The notes beneath the pieces were generated by a model that saw nothing but the letters and a program-made list of their open reading frames with translations, ran no database searches and was not told where the DNA came from. From the NCBI GenBank assembly GCA_002308955.1, contig DBWJ01000078.1, positions 1-14,996 of the forward strand: a stretch of 14,996 nucleotides of DNA, read 5' to 3'. Both the position numbers and the translations under genes were made by a program. This document shows, in pieces, positions 1 through 6,042 of this stretch; positions within the stretch are counted from its first letter, which is position 1, and every line of letters starts with the position of its first letter. Origin of the DNA: Lachnoclostridium sp. UBA1241. GTDB lineage: Bacteria > Bacillota > Clostridia > Lachnospirales > Lachnospiraceae.

Positions 1-411
1 CAGATGAAGGCAGAGCGTGAACGCCGTGAGTCCATCCTGATCGCGGAAGGTGAAAAGAAGTCCACGATTCTTGTTGCAGAAGGTAAGAAGGAATCCGCCA
101 TCCTCGAAGCCGAGGCTGAGAAGGCTGCCGCTATCCTCCGCGCCGAAGCCAAGAAGGAAGCTACCATCCGTGAGGCGGAAGGTCAGGCGGAAGCTATCCT
201 CCGCGTGCAGAAGGCGAATGCCGACGGTCTCCGCTACCTCAATGAGGCCGCTCCGACCGATGCGGTTATCCGCCTGAAGAGCCTTGAGGCCTTCGCTAAG
301 GCTGCCGACGGCAAATCCACGAAGATTATCATTCCTTCCGAGATTCAGGGCATTGCAGGCCTTGCAAGCGGCGTTGTGGAAGCTGCGAAGAAGGAAGAGC
401 CGGAAGCATAG
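1..411 (+). CDS. SPFH/band 7 (stomatin-like) protein, C-terminal part
   Basis: The reading frame is open from the first base of the window, so this is only the 3' end of a gene; the SPFH domain itself lies outside. What is visible is the long charged helix that follows the SPFH domain, then a conserved tail. The helix is built of five consecutive 11-residue repeats (about residues 10-64 counted from the Met at base 4), each of the form A/S/T-I-L-x-A-E-G/A-x-K-x-A/S, as expected for a hendecad coiled coil. The tail has AxGKSTKIIIPSEIQGIAGL, typical of stomatin/QmcA-type proteins. Such proteins oligomerise on the inner face of the membrane and organise membrane microdomains, often with an NfeD-type partner; no partner is visible here. 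The C terminus ends in EEPEA before TAG, and a strong terminator follows 43 bases later, so it is the last gene of its transcript. Family assignment is firm; the specific role is unknown. Confidence 0.88.
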   Translation, partial: QMKAERERRESILIAEGEKKSTILVAEGKKESAILEAEAEKAAAILRAEAKKEATIREAEGQAEAILRVQKANADGLRYLNEAAPTDAVIRLKSLEAFAKAADGKSTKIIIPSEIQGIAGLASGVVEAAKKEEPEA

Positions 412-454
412 AAGGATTAAGAGTTTCTTTTACATTTTAGTTTCATGATAGTCT

Positions 455-487
455 GGGCCACCGCATTTTGTGCGGTGGCCCTTTTTT
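455..487 (+). terminator. Intrinsic terminator of the SPFH gene
   Basis: A perfect 11-bp GC-rich stem (GGGCCACCGCA at 455-465 with TGCGGTGGCCC at 471-481), a 5-base loop TTTTG, then six T residues (482-487). It lies 43 bases after the SPFH stop codon. There is no A-tract before the stem, so it should act only on plus-strand transcripts. Confidence 0.93.
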
Positions 488-535
488 GATCGCGTGGGTT
501 CGTTTTAGTTGCGAAGGTCTCTTTTGAGCGATGCG

Positions 536-566
536 GCACCTTTTGAGCGCGAAAAAGGTGCTTTTT
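536..566 (+). terminator. Second terminator-like hairpin
   Basis: A 9-bp stem (GCACCTTTT at 536-544 with AAAAGGTGC at 553-561), an 8-base loop and five T residues (562-566). It sits about 50 bases after the first terminator and 8 bases before the palindrome array, so it could be a back-up terminator for the plus strand. The stem is weaker in GC than the first. Confidence 0.5.
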
Positions 567-573
567 GGGGTAC

Positions 574-872
574 GGTACGGACTAACTTTCCAATTCTTCT
601 TCCCGATCCGTACCCTGTTGTTTGCGAAACACTTCCGCAAGAACATGAATTCACTAAAAGTACGGACTAGATTTCCTTCTTTGGCTTCCGGTCCGTACCT
701 TCCCGTCTGCGTGACTTCTCCACAGGAACATGAATGCGCTGAAGGTACGGACTAGGTTTTCTTCTTCGGATTCCGGTCCGTACCTTTTCCGATTCCTACC
801 CTTTTCAGCAACGAGAGCATTCATCTGCGGTACGGACCTACTTTCCTTCTTCAGCTTTTGGTCCGTACCGCA
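574..872. repeat. Array of four 41-bp palindromic repeats at exact 85-bp spacing
   Basis: Four elements lie at 574-614, 659-699, 744-784 and 829-869. Each is 41 bp and each starts exactly 85 bp after the previous one, with 44-bp spacers. Each begins with (A/G)GTACGGAC or a close variant and ends with GTCCGTACC, so it can fold into a hairpin with 8-13 bp arms; its middle is a pyrimidine-rich block like TTTCCTTCTTC. Arms extend with different but still complementary bases: TGC/GCA outside element 4 (full arms 826-838 and 860-872) and AA/TT outside element 3 (742-752 and 776-786). The first two spacers are clearly related (both contain GAACATGAAT at their 3' side, 85 bp apart), while the third has diverged. 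This makes it an 85-bp tandem duplication, not a CRISPR array with unrelated spacers. Function unknown. Confidence 0.9.
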
Positions 873-880
873 CCAAAATG

Positions 881-924
881 TGTACTTCACAAGCATATAC
901 ATTTGTACTTCGGAAGCATATACA
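881..924. repeat. Twin 21-bp direct repeats with internal dyad
   Basis: Copies at 881-901 and 904-924 differ at 2 of 21 positions, with a 23-bp period. Both begin TGTACTTC and end AAGCATATACA. Within each copy the ends (TGTA/TACA) and inner CTT/AAG are complementary, giving an imperfect inverted repeat, as in operator half-sites. The pair sits between the palindrome array and the engB stop codon. No regulator or promoter can be assigned. Confidence 0.75.
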
Positions 925-942
925 ACCATGCCACTACCGGTC

Positions 943-1530
943 TCACTCTTCTGCCAGGTAATCTTCCATCACCTTCCAGACCTCGTCGTAGCCCTGGCCG
1001 GTTTCCTTTGAGAACGGAATGATGGGTTCCTTGGCGCCGCCGAGTTCTTTGCGGATCATCGCAAGCTGCTTATTAAGCTGGCTTCGGTTAATCTTGTCCG
1101 CCTTCGTCGCGATGATGACCGCGGGGATTTCGTTGCTCTTTACCCACTCGTACATCTGCTTGTCGCCGGAGCTCGGCTCGTGGCGGATGTCAACAAGAAG
1201 AAAGATCATGCGAAGCTGCCTCGAACGCGTCAGGTAACGCTCGATCATCTTGCCCCACTTGGCCTGGAGTTCCTTCGAAACCTTCGCGTAGCCGTAGCCC
1301 GGAAGGTCCACGAAATAAAACTCGCCGTTTAGGAGGAAGAAGTTGATCGTCTGCGTCTTTCCGGGCTGCGAGGACGTCCTCGCAAGCGCCTTCCGGTTCA
1401 CAAGCTTATTGATCAGGGAGGATTTTCCGACATTCGATCTTCCGGCAAATGCGAACTCCGGCAGCAGGTTCTCCGGCAATTTGCTCGTCACACCGACTAC
1501 CGTCTCCAAATCCGCGGATTTGATTATCAT
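943..1530 (-). CDS. engB: Ribosome biogenesis GTP-binding protein EngB/YsxC
   Basis: A GTPase of the TrmE-Era-EngA-YihA family that assists late assembly of the 50S ribosomal subunit in the cytoplasm. All GTP-binding motifs are present: P-loop GRSNVGKSS at residues 30-38, switch I threonines around 52-61, G3 DLPGYGYA at 75-82, G4 TKAD at 142-145 and a G5-like SKE near 174. The length of 195 residues is normal for the family. The ATG start is supported by a GGGAGG ribosome site (bases 1539-1544) 8 bases upstream. It is the last gene of the tig-clpP-clpX-lon-engB unit, 94 bases after lon, a placement seen in many Firmicutes (as lon-ysxC). Only weak promoter-like sequence lies in that gap, so cotranscription with lon is the simplest reading. 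Confidence 0.97.
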   Translation of the reverse strand: MIIKSADLETVVGVTSKLPENLLPEFAFAGRSNVGKSSLINKLVNRKALARTSSQPGKTQTINFFLLNGEFYFVDLPGYGYAKVSKELQAKWGKMIERYLTRSRQLRMIFLLVDIRHEPSSGDKQMYEWVKSNEIPAVIIATKADKINRSQLNKQLAMIRKELGGAKEPIIPFSKETGQGYDEVWKVMEDYLAEE

Positions 1531-1624
1531 CTCGTCTTCCTCCCTTCTTCTAATCTTCTATCTTTTCTTTACACAGGTACAGCAAAACTTACCAAGCAAT
1601 GGTTTTCGCATCACAGCACCTTAC

Positions 1625-4018
1625 TTACCTCACAAATGCCTCTGAAATCACCTGGTCCATGTTCGCCACGAAGCGGATGTCCATGCCTTCTTTGATTTCG
1701 TCGGAGATGTCGCTGACGTCGTCGCGGTTGTCGCTCGGCACGAGCAGACGGCTGATTCCGACCTGCTTCGCGGCAAGCATCTTCTCCTTAAGGCCACCGA
1801 TCGGAAGCACGCGTCCGCGCATCGTTACCTCACCGGTCATTGCCACATCGGAGCTTACCGGAATTCCGGTAACGGCGGAAAGCACGGCGGTCACCATCGT
1901 GATGCCTGCGCTCGGACCGTCCTTCGGAACGGCTCCCTCCGGGATGTGGATGTGAATGTCATGCTTTTCGAAGTAGTCCTCCGGCACCGCATACGTATCG
2001 GCAATGGAACGGATGTAACTGATACCGGCCGTTGCGGATTCCCGCATCACGTCGCCCATCAGCCCGGTCATCTCCACCTTGCCGGTGCCTTTCATCGCAT
2101 TTACCTCGATCTCAAGCGTCGTACCGCCGACCGAAGTCCATGCAAGTCCGCGCGCCACGCCTACCTGCGGCTTCTTCGCCCGATCTTCCTTGTGGAAACG
2201 GTAGATTCCGAGGTAATCCTTGAGGTTCTTCCGGGTGATATTGACCTTCTTATCGGCAGCGGTCTTCTTGAGATTCTTCTCGTCAGACACGCCATCTGCC
2301 TTCTTAAGCACTTCCTGCTCGTCTGCAGCGCCCTCTGCCTTCTTCAAAATCACCTTGCGGCAGACTTTGCCGATGGTACGCTCAAGCGCGCGCACGCCGG
2401 CTTCACGGGTGTAGTAATTGATCATATCGCGGATGGCGGTTTCGGAAAATGTAATCTCCTTCGCCGTCAGTCCGTGGTTCTTCATCTGTTTCGGAATCAG
2501 ATAGCCTTCCGCGATGTGAACCTTTTCGTTCTCGGTATAGCTACTCAGTTCAAGCACTTCGACACGGTCTAAAAGGGGCTTCGGAATCGTTTCGGTTGTG
2601 TTGGCCGTTGCAAGAAATACGATCTTGCTGAGGTCGGTGGGAAGGTCTACGAAATGGTCGACGAAGCGGCTGTTCTGCGCACTGTCGAGCACCTCGAGAA
2701 GTGCCGCCGACGGGTCGCCCTTGTAATCGCTTCCGAGCTTGTCGAGCTCGTCGAGAAGCATCAGCGGGTTGTTCACGCCGGCTTCCTTAAGGCCCGCAAC
2801 AATGCGTCCCGGCATCGAAGCGACATAGGTGCGGCGGTGTCCGCGGATTTCCGCTTCGTCCCTAACGCCGCCGAGGCAGACGCGCACGTACTTACGGTTC
2901 ATGGCTTCGGCAATGCTCTTCGCGATCGAAGTCTTACCGGTTCCGGGCGGTCCCACAAGGCAGAGGATCGGTGCCTCCGCATTCGAAACCCGTGCCCGCA
3001 CGGCAAGGTATTCGAGGATGCGTTCCTTCACCTTCTCAAGCCCGTAGTGGTCACGCTCAAGGATCTCCGAAGCGCGCTTAATGTCAATATTCTCTTCGCT
3101 TCCGCGGTCCCACGGAAGCGCCAGAAGCGTCTCAATATAGTTTCGGATTACCTGGCCCTCACTGTTGTTCGCGCCCATGTTCCGATACCGGCGAATCTCG
3201 TTGCGGATCGCCTTCTTCACATCTTCGGAAGCCTCAAGCTCCTCAACCTTCTTAAGGAATTCCTCGCAGTCATCCTCCTGACCTTCACCGAGTTCGCCGC
3301 GGATCACCTTCATCTGCTCGCGAAGCACATAGTCCTTCTGGTTCTTGTCGAGGCTCTTCTGCACCTTCGCGTCGATTTCGCTGCGGATCCGAAGCACCTC
3401 CATCTCGCCGATCATGATCGACTGCAGACGCTGGTATTGACCGATGCGGTTATCCGACTCGAGAATCTCCTGCCGGAACCTTACCGGAATCGGCAGCAGA
3501 ATGATGATCTGCTCCATCAGCACGTTCAGGTCGCGAATCTGCAGCATCTTATTCTTCAGGTCCTTCGGGAGCTTCGTGCTCACGGAAAGGAACCGTTCGG
3601 TCGTCTCCATCAGGGACCTAAACAGCGCTTCCTTCTCCACGACGCTCAGCTCGACCTCGTCCATCGGATAGTTCTCCACCTCCGCATACGGTCCCTCCGA
3701 GCGGTCAAACCAGTCGGAAATCCGCCCGCGGAACAGACCGCGGATCACAACGCGGGTCTGGTTGTTCGGGAGGCGCATCAGCTGTATGATCTCGCCGACC
3801 GTTCCGATCTCGCACACATCCCCGGGTGTCAGATACTCCGTGTCCGTATTCTTCCGAAGCGTCACGAACACCTTGCTGCCTTCCCGGAGCGCGCGTCTTG
3901 CCGAATCGGCTTCCTTGCCGTCCGCAAGCTCAATCTGCATGATCATTCCGGGAAATACGACGATATGATTCAGCGAGATAACCGGATAAATGTCATATCT
4001 TTCTTCATTTTCTGCCAT
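1625..4018 (-). CDS. lon: ATP-dependent protease Lon (LonA type)
   Basis: A 797-residue cytosolic AAA+ serine protease that degrades misfolded and short-lived regulatory proteins. Order: N-terminal substrate-binding domain (about 8-205, with VVFPGMIMQIEL), a helical/coiled stretch (205-300), AAA+ domain with Walker A GPPGTGKT at 356-363 and Walker B LMLLDELDK at 419-427, sensor-2 region GVRALER at 541-547, and C-terminal protease domain with Ser703 in PKDGPSAG and Lys746 in GGLKEKM. The 43-residue Ser-Lys distance matches the catalytic dyad of E. coli Lon. I chose the ATG at 4018: a purine-rich ribosome site (AAGGTGGTGGG, bases 4026-4036) precedes it. The frame can be extended 11 codons to a TTG at 4051, but that start falls at the base of a stem-loop and has no ribosome site. 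Unusual: a roughly 30-residue charged repeat insert at about 558-590, listed separately. No membrane segment, so this is LonA rather than LonB. Confidence 0.97.
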   Translation of the reverse strand: MAENEERYDIYPVISLNHIVVFPGMIMQIELADGKEADSARRALREGSKVFVTLRKNTDTEYLTPGDVCEIGTVGEIIQLMRLPNNQTRVVIRGLFRGRISDWFDRSEGPYAEVENYPMDEVELSVVEKEALFRSLMETTERFLSVSTKLPKDLKNKMLQIRDLNVLMEQIIILLPIPVRFRQEILESDNRIGQYQRLQSIMIGEMEVLRIRSEIDAKVQKSLDKNQKDYVLREQMKVIRGELGEGQEDDCEEFLKKVEELEASEDVKKAIRNEIRRYRNMGANNSEGQVIRNYIETLLALPWDRGSEENIDIKRASEILERDHYGLEKVKERILEYLAVRARVSNAEAPILCLVGPPGTGKTSIAKSIAEAMNRKYVRVCLGGVRDEAEIRGHRRTYVASMPGRIVAGLKEAGVNNPLMLLDELDKLGSDYKGDPSAALLEVLDSAQNSRFVDHFVDLPTDLSKIVFLATANTTETIPKPLLDRVEVLELSSYTENEKVHIAEGYLIPKQMKNHGLTAKEITFSETAIRDMINYYTREAGVRALERTIGKVCRKVILKKAEGAADEQEVLKKADGVSDEKNLKKTAADKKVNITRKNLKDYLGIYRFHKEDRAKKPQVGVARGLAWTSVGGTTLEIEVNAMKGTGKVEMTGLMGDVMRESATAGISYIRSIADTYAVPEDYFEKHDIHIHIPEGAVPKDGPSAGITMVTAVLSAVTGIPVSSDVAMTGEVTMRGRVLPIGGLKEKMLAAKQVGISRLLVPSDNRDDVSDISDEIKEGMDIRFVANMDQVISEAFVR
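2249..2347 (-). repeat. In-frame tandem repeat insert in lon
   Basis: Lon residues 558-590 contain two adjacent copies of a charged 12-13-residue unit (LKKAEGAADEQEV then LKKADGVSDEKN) and the start of a third (LKK). The underlying DNA repeats imperfectly with a 36-39 bp period. The block joins the end of the AAA+ small domain to the KNLKDYLG element that leads into the protease domain, where most LonA proteins have only a short linker. Confidence 0.75.
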
Positions 4019-4025
4019 ATAAATT

Positions 4026-4036
4026 CCCACCACCTT
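4026..4036 (-). promoter_or_regulatory. Ribosome binding site that sets the lon start
   Basis: On the minus strand this reads AAGGTGGTGGG, ending 7 bases before the ATG at 4018. It supports that ATG over the in-frame upstream TTG at 4051. Confidence 0.6.
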
Positions 4037-4050
4037 GTCAAGAATTCGCA

Positions 4051-4080
4051 AAGAGTCTGCCCGGTTGGGAGCAGACTCTT
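4051..4080 (-). other. Stem-loop between clpX and lon
   Basis: A perfect 10-bp stem (AAGAGTCTGC at 4051-4060 with GCAGACTCTT at 4071-4080) and a 10-base loop, starting 4 bases after the clpX stop codon and ending 32 bases before the lon start. On the transcript only three U residues follow the stem, so as a terminator it would be weak. It could partly attenuate lon expression, or protect or process the mRNA between clpX and lon. Confidence 0.75.
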
Positions 4081-4084
4081 AAAT

Positions 4085-5362
4085 TCATGCGGTTTCGTTC
4101 TTTTTCTTCTTGCCGTTCTCGCTTTCCACGCGAATCAAAACCGGCTTTTCCAGCCCTTCGGCTGCTTCCTTCGTGATGATGCAACGCACTACGTTGTCCT
4201 CGGAAGGAATTTCGTACATCGGGTCGAGCATGATCGATTCCATAATGGCGCGAAGTCCTCTGGCGCCCGTCTTCCGCTCGTTGCTCCGACGTGCTATGGT
4301 ACGGATTGCCTCGTCCTCAAACTCAAGTTCCACATTGTCCATGCGGAACATCTCGGCATACTGTCTCGTGATTGCGTTCTTCGGCTCGGTAAGGATCCTT
4401 ACAAGGGCATCCTCGTCAAGCATGTCGAGAGCCACCATAACGGGAACACGTCCCACGAACTCGGGAATCATACCGAACTTGATCAGGTCATGCGGAAGCG
4501 CCTGCCGGAACAGTTCTCCGATGTTCTCCTTGTGTCCGCCCTGTACATCGGCCTCAAATCCGATGGATTTCTGTCCGATTCTTGCTTCGACAATCTTTTC
4601 AAGCCCGTCGAAAGCGCCGCCGCAGATGAACAGAATGTCGGTCGTATTGATATGGTACATCTCCTGCTGCGGGTGCTTTCTGCCGCCCTGCGGAGGAACG
4701 CTTGCGTCGGTTCCCTCGAGGATCTTAAGAAGCGCCTGCTGTACGCCCTCACCGGATACGTCACGGGTAATGGACGTATTCTCGGATTTTCTTGTAATCT
4801 TGTCGATCTCGTCGATATAGATAATGCCGTGCTCGGCTCTGGCGATGTCGTAATCCGCTGCCTGGATAATCTTAAGAAGGATGTTCTCAACGTCCTCGCC
4901 TACGTAGCCGGCTTCCGTCAGCGCCGTAGCATCCGCAATGGCAAATGGTACGTTCAGAATCTTCGCCAGCGTCTGCGCAAGATAGGTCTTACCGGAACCG
5001 GTGGGACCCATCATCAGAATGTTGCTCTTTTGGAGGTCAACATCCAGATTCTTCTTGGCAAGCACCCTCTTGTAATGGTTGTAAACGGCAACCGCAAGCG
5101 TTTTCTTCGCTTCGTCCTGTCCGATGACATAATCGTCGAGGAAGGCCTTCATCTCCATAGGCTTTACGAGATGAATGTCTTCGGTGGCTTCGTCGCGCTC
5201 CCAATCCTCGTTCTCGTACAGTTCGTCGCGGAGTATGTCTTCACAAAGTCCGATGCATTCATCGCAGATACGGACATTGTTCGGTCCGACAATCAGCTTG
5301 CGAACCTGGTCCTGCGTCTTTCCGCAGAAAGAACAGCAGGTCGTCTTCTCATTCTTCGCCAT
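4085..5362 (-). CDS. clpX: ClpXP protease, ATP-binding specificity subunit ClpX
   Basis: A 425-residue AAA+ unfoldase that recognises tagged substrates and threads them into ClpP. The N-terminal zinc-binding domain has Cys10-x2-Cys13 and Cys33-x2-Cys36. The AAA+ domain shows Walker A GPTGSGKT at 119-126, pore-1 loop GYVG at 152-155, Walker B IIYIDEID at 180-187, an RKH loop at 228-230, the ClpP-docking tripeptide IGF at 267-269 and a sensor-2 GARGLR in the C-terminal small domain. IGF plus the adjacent clpP gene indicate a functional ClpXP pair. The length is usual. The ATG start has CTCCT (plus-strand bases 5370-5374, AGGAG on the transcript) 7 bases upstream. The gap to clpP is 44 bases with no terminator, implying cotranscription. 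Confidence 0.98.
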   Translation of the reverse strand: MAKNEKTTCCSFCGKTQDQVRKLIVGPNNVRICDECIGLCEDILRDELYENEDWERDEATEDIHLVKPMEMKAFLDDYVIGQDEAKKTLAVAVYNHYKRVLAKKNLDVDLQKSNILMMGPTGSGKTYLAQTLAKILNVPFAIADATALTEAGYVGEDVENILLKIIQAADYDIARAEHGIIYIDEIDKITRKSENTSITRDVSGEGVQQALLKILEGTDASVPPQGGRKHPQQEMYHINTTDILFICGGAFDGLEKIVEARIGQKSIGFEADVQGGHKENIGELFRQALPHDLIKFGMIPEFVGRVPVMVALDMLDEDALVRILTEPKNAITRQYAEMFRMDNVELEFEDEAIRTIARRSNERKTGARGLRAIMESIMLDPMYEIPSEDNVVRCIITKEAAEGLEKPVLIRVESENGKKKKNETA

Positions 5363-5406
5363 TCAGTTTCTCCTAAATCCGTATTCCGAAAGTCTGAAAT
5401 GACCGG

Positions 5407-5988
5407 TTAACGGCTCGTGATTACCTTGTCAATCAATCCGTAGGCAAGCGCATCCTCGGCGGTCATCCAGTTGTCACGGTCGGTGTCGGCCGCAACGGTT
5501 TCATAATCCTTACCGCAGTTCTCGGCGAGCATGCGGTTCAGCTTCTCCTTCGTCTGAAGGATGTGCTTCGCGGCAATCTCAATCTCGGTTGCCTGACCCT
5601 GTGCTCCGCCAAGAGGCTGATGAATCATGATCTCGGAATTCGGAAGCGCAAGGCGCTTTCCCTTCGTTCCGCCTGCAAGCAGGAATGCGCCCATGCTGGC
5701 TGCCATTCCGATGCAGATTGTGGAAACGTCACATTTGATGTAACGCATCGTATCGTAGATTGCCATGCCCGCCGTCACGGAACCGCCGGGGCTGTTGATG
5801 TACAGGCAGATGTCCTTGGTCGGGTCTTCCGACTCGAGGAACAGAAGCTGTGCAACCACCAGACTTGCCGTAACCTCATTCACTTCCTCGCCGAGGAAGA
5901 TAATACGGTCCTTCAGCAAACGGGAATAGATATCGTAGGAACGCTCGCCGCGGCTTGTCTGTTCAATGACATAAGGTACTAAACTCAT
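5407..5988 (-). CDS. clpP: ATP-dependent Clp protease proteolytic subunit ClpP
   Basis: A 193-residue serine peptidase of family S14 that forms the tetradecameric chamber used by ClpX (and ClpA/C-type partners if present elsewhere). The catalytic triad is visible: Ser98 in GMAASMGA, His123 in MIHQPLGG and Asp172 in DTDRD, at the same numbers as in Bacillus subtilis ClpP. The oxyanion-region motif NSPGGSV is at 65-71. The N-terminal axial loop (SLVPYVIEQTSRGERSYDIY) is normal, including the conserved Y-V-I-E-Q segment. A GGGAGG ribosome site (bases 5994-5999) lies 5 bases before the ATG. It sits between tig and clpX, 54 bases after tig, in the usual Firmicutes operon. Confidence 0.98.
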   Translation of the reverse strand: MSLVPYVIEQTSRGERSYDIYSRLLKDRIIFLGEEVNEVTASLVVAQLLFLESEDPTKDICLYINSPGGSVTAGMAIYDTMRYIKCDVSTICIGMAASMGAFLLAGGTKGKRLALPNSEIMIHQPLGGAQGQATEIEIAAKHILQTKEKLNRMLAENCGKDYETVAADTDRDNWMTAEDALAYGLIDKVITSR

Positions 5989-6042
5989 GGTAACCTCCCA
6001 AATTTCTTAATCTTCGCTGTCAGCAACCGCTGCAGCTCTCTG

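Larger units (their letters stand above)
412..942. other. Gene-free region between convergent genes
   Basis: These 531 bases separate the 3' ends of the SPFH gene (plus) and engB (minus). Short open frames exist on both strands, but they run through the palindromic repeats and lack credible ribosome sites, so I do not call genes. The stretch holds two terminator-like hairpins (455-487 and 536-566), the 85-bp-phased palindrome array (574-872) and twin 21-bp repeats (881-924). On the minus strand I see no stem followed by a T-run that would end the engB transcript; the nearest structure is the last palindrome of the array, about 70 bases past the engB stop. Confidence 0.8.

Noticed and set aside
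574..872. CRISPR array
   Set aside because: Period and 41/44 bp sizes are CRISPR-like, but repeats differ from one another at many positions, the spacers are partly homologous to each other, and no cas gene is nearby.
443..1011. Short open frames in the intergenic repeat region
   Set aside because: They run through the palindromes on both strands, share repeated peptide segments (such as KVRTRF) only because of the DNA repeat, and lack start signals.
4036..4041. TTGACA (minus strand) as -35 of a lon promoter
   Set aside because: A consensus -35 is present, but no -10-like hexamer lies 16-18 bp downstream, where the lon start codon is already found.
2654..5410. Very long plus-strand open frame antisense to lon and clpX (about 918 codons)
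   Set aside because: It mirrors two well-identified genes on the other strand; its protein (rich in His, Leu, Arg, Val) shows no domain, and the openness is explained by codon bias of the genuine genes.
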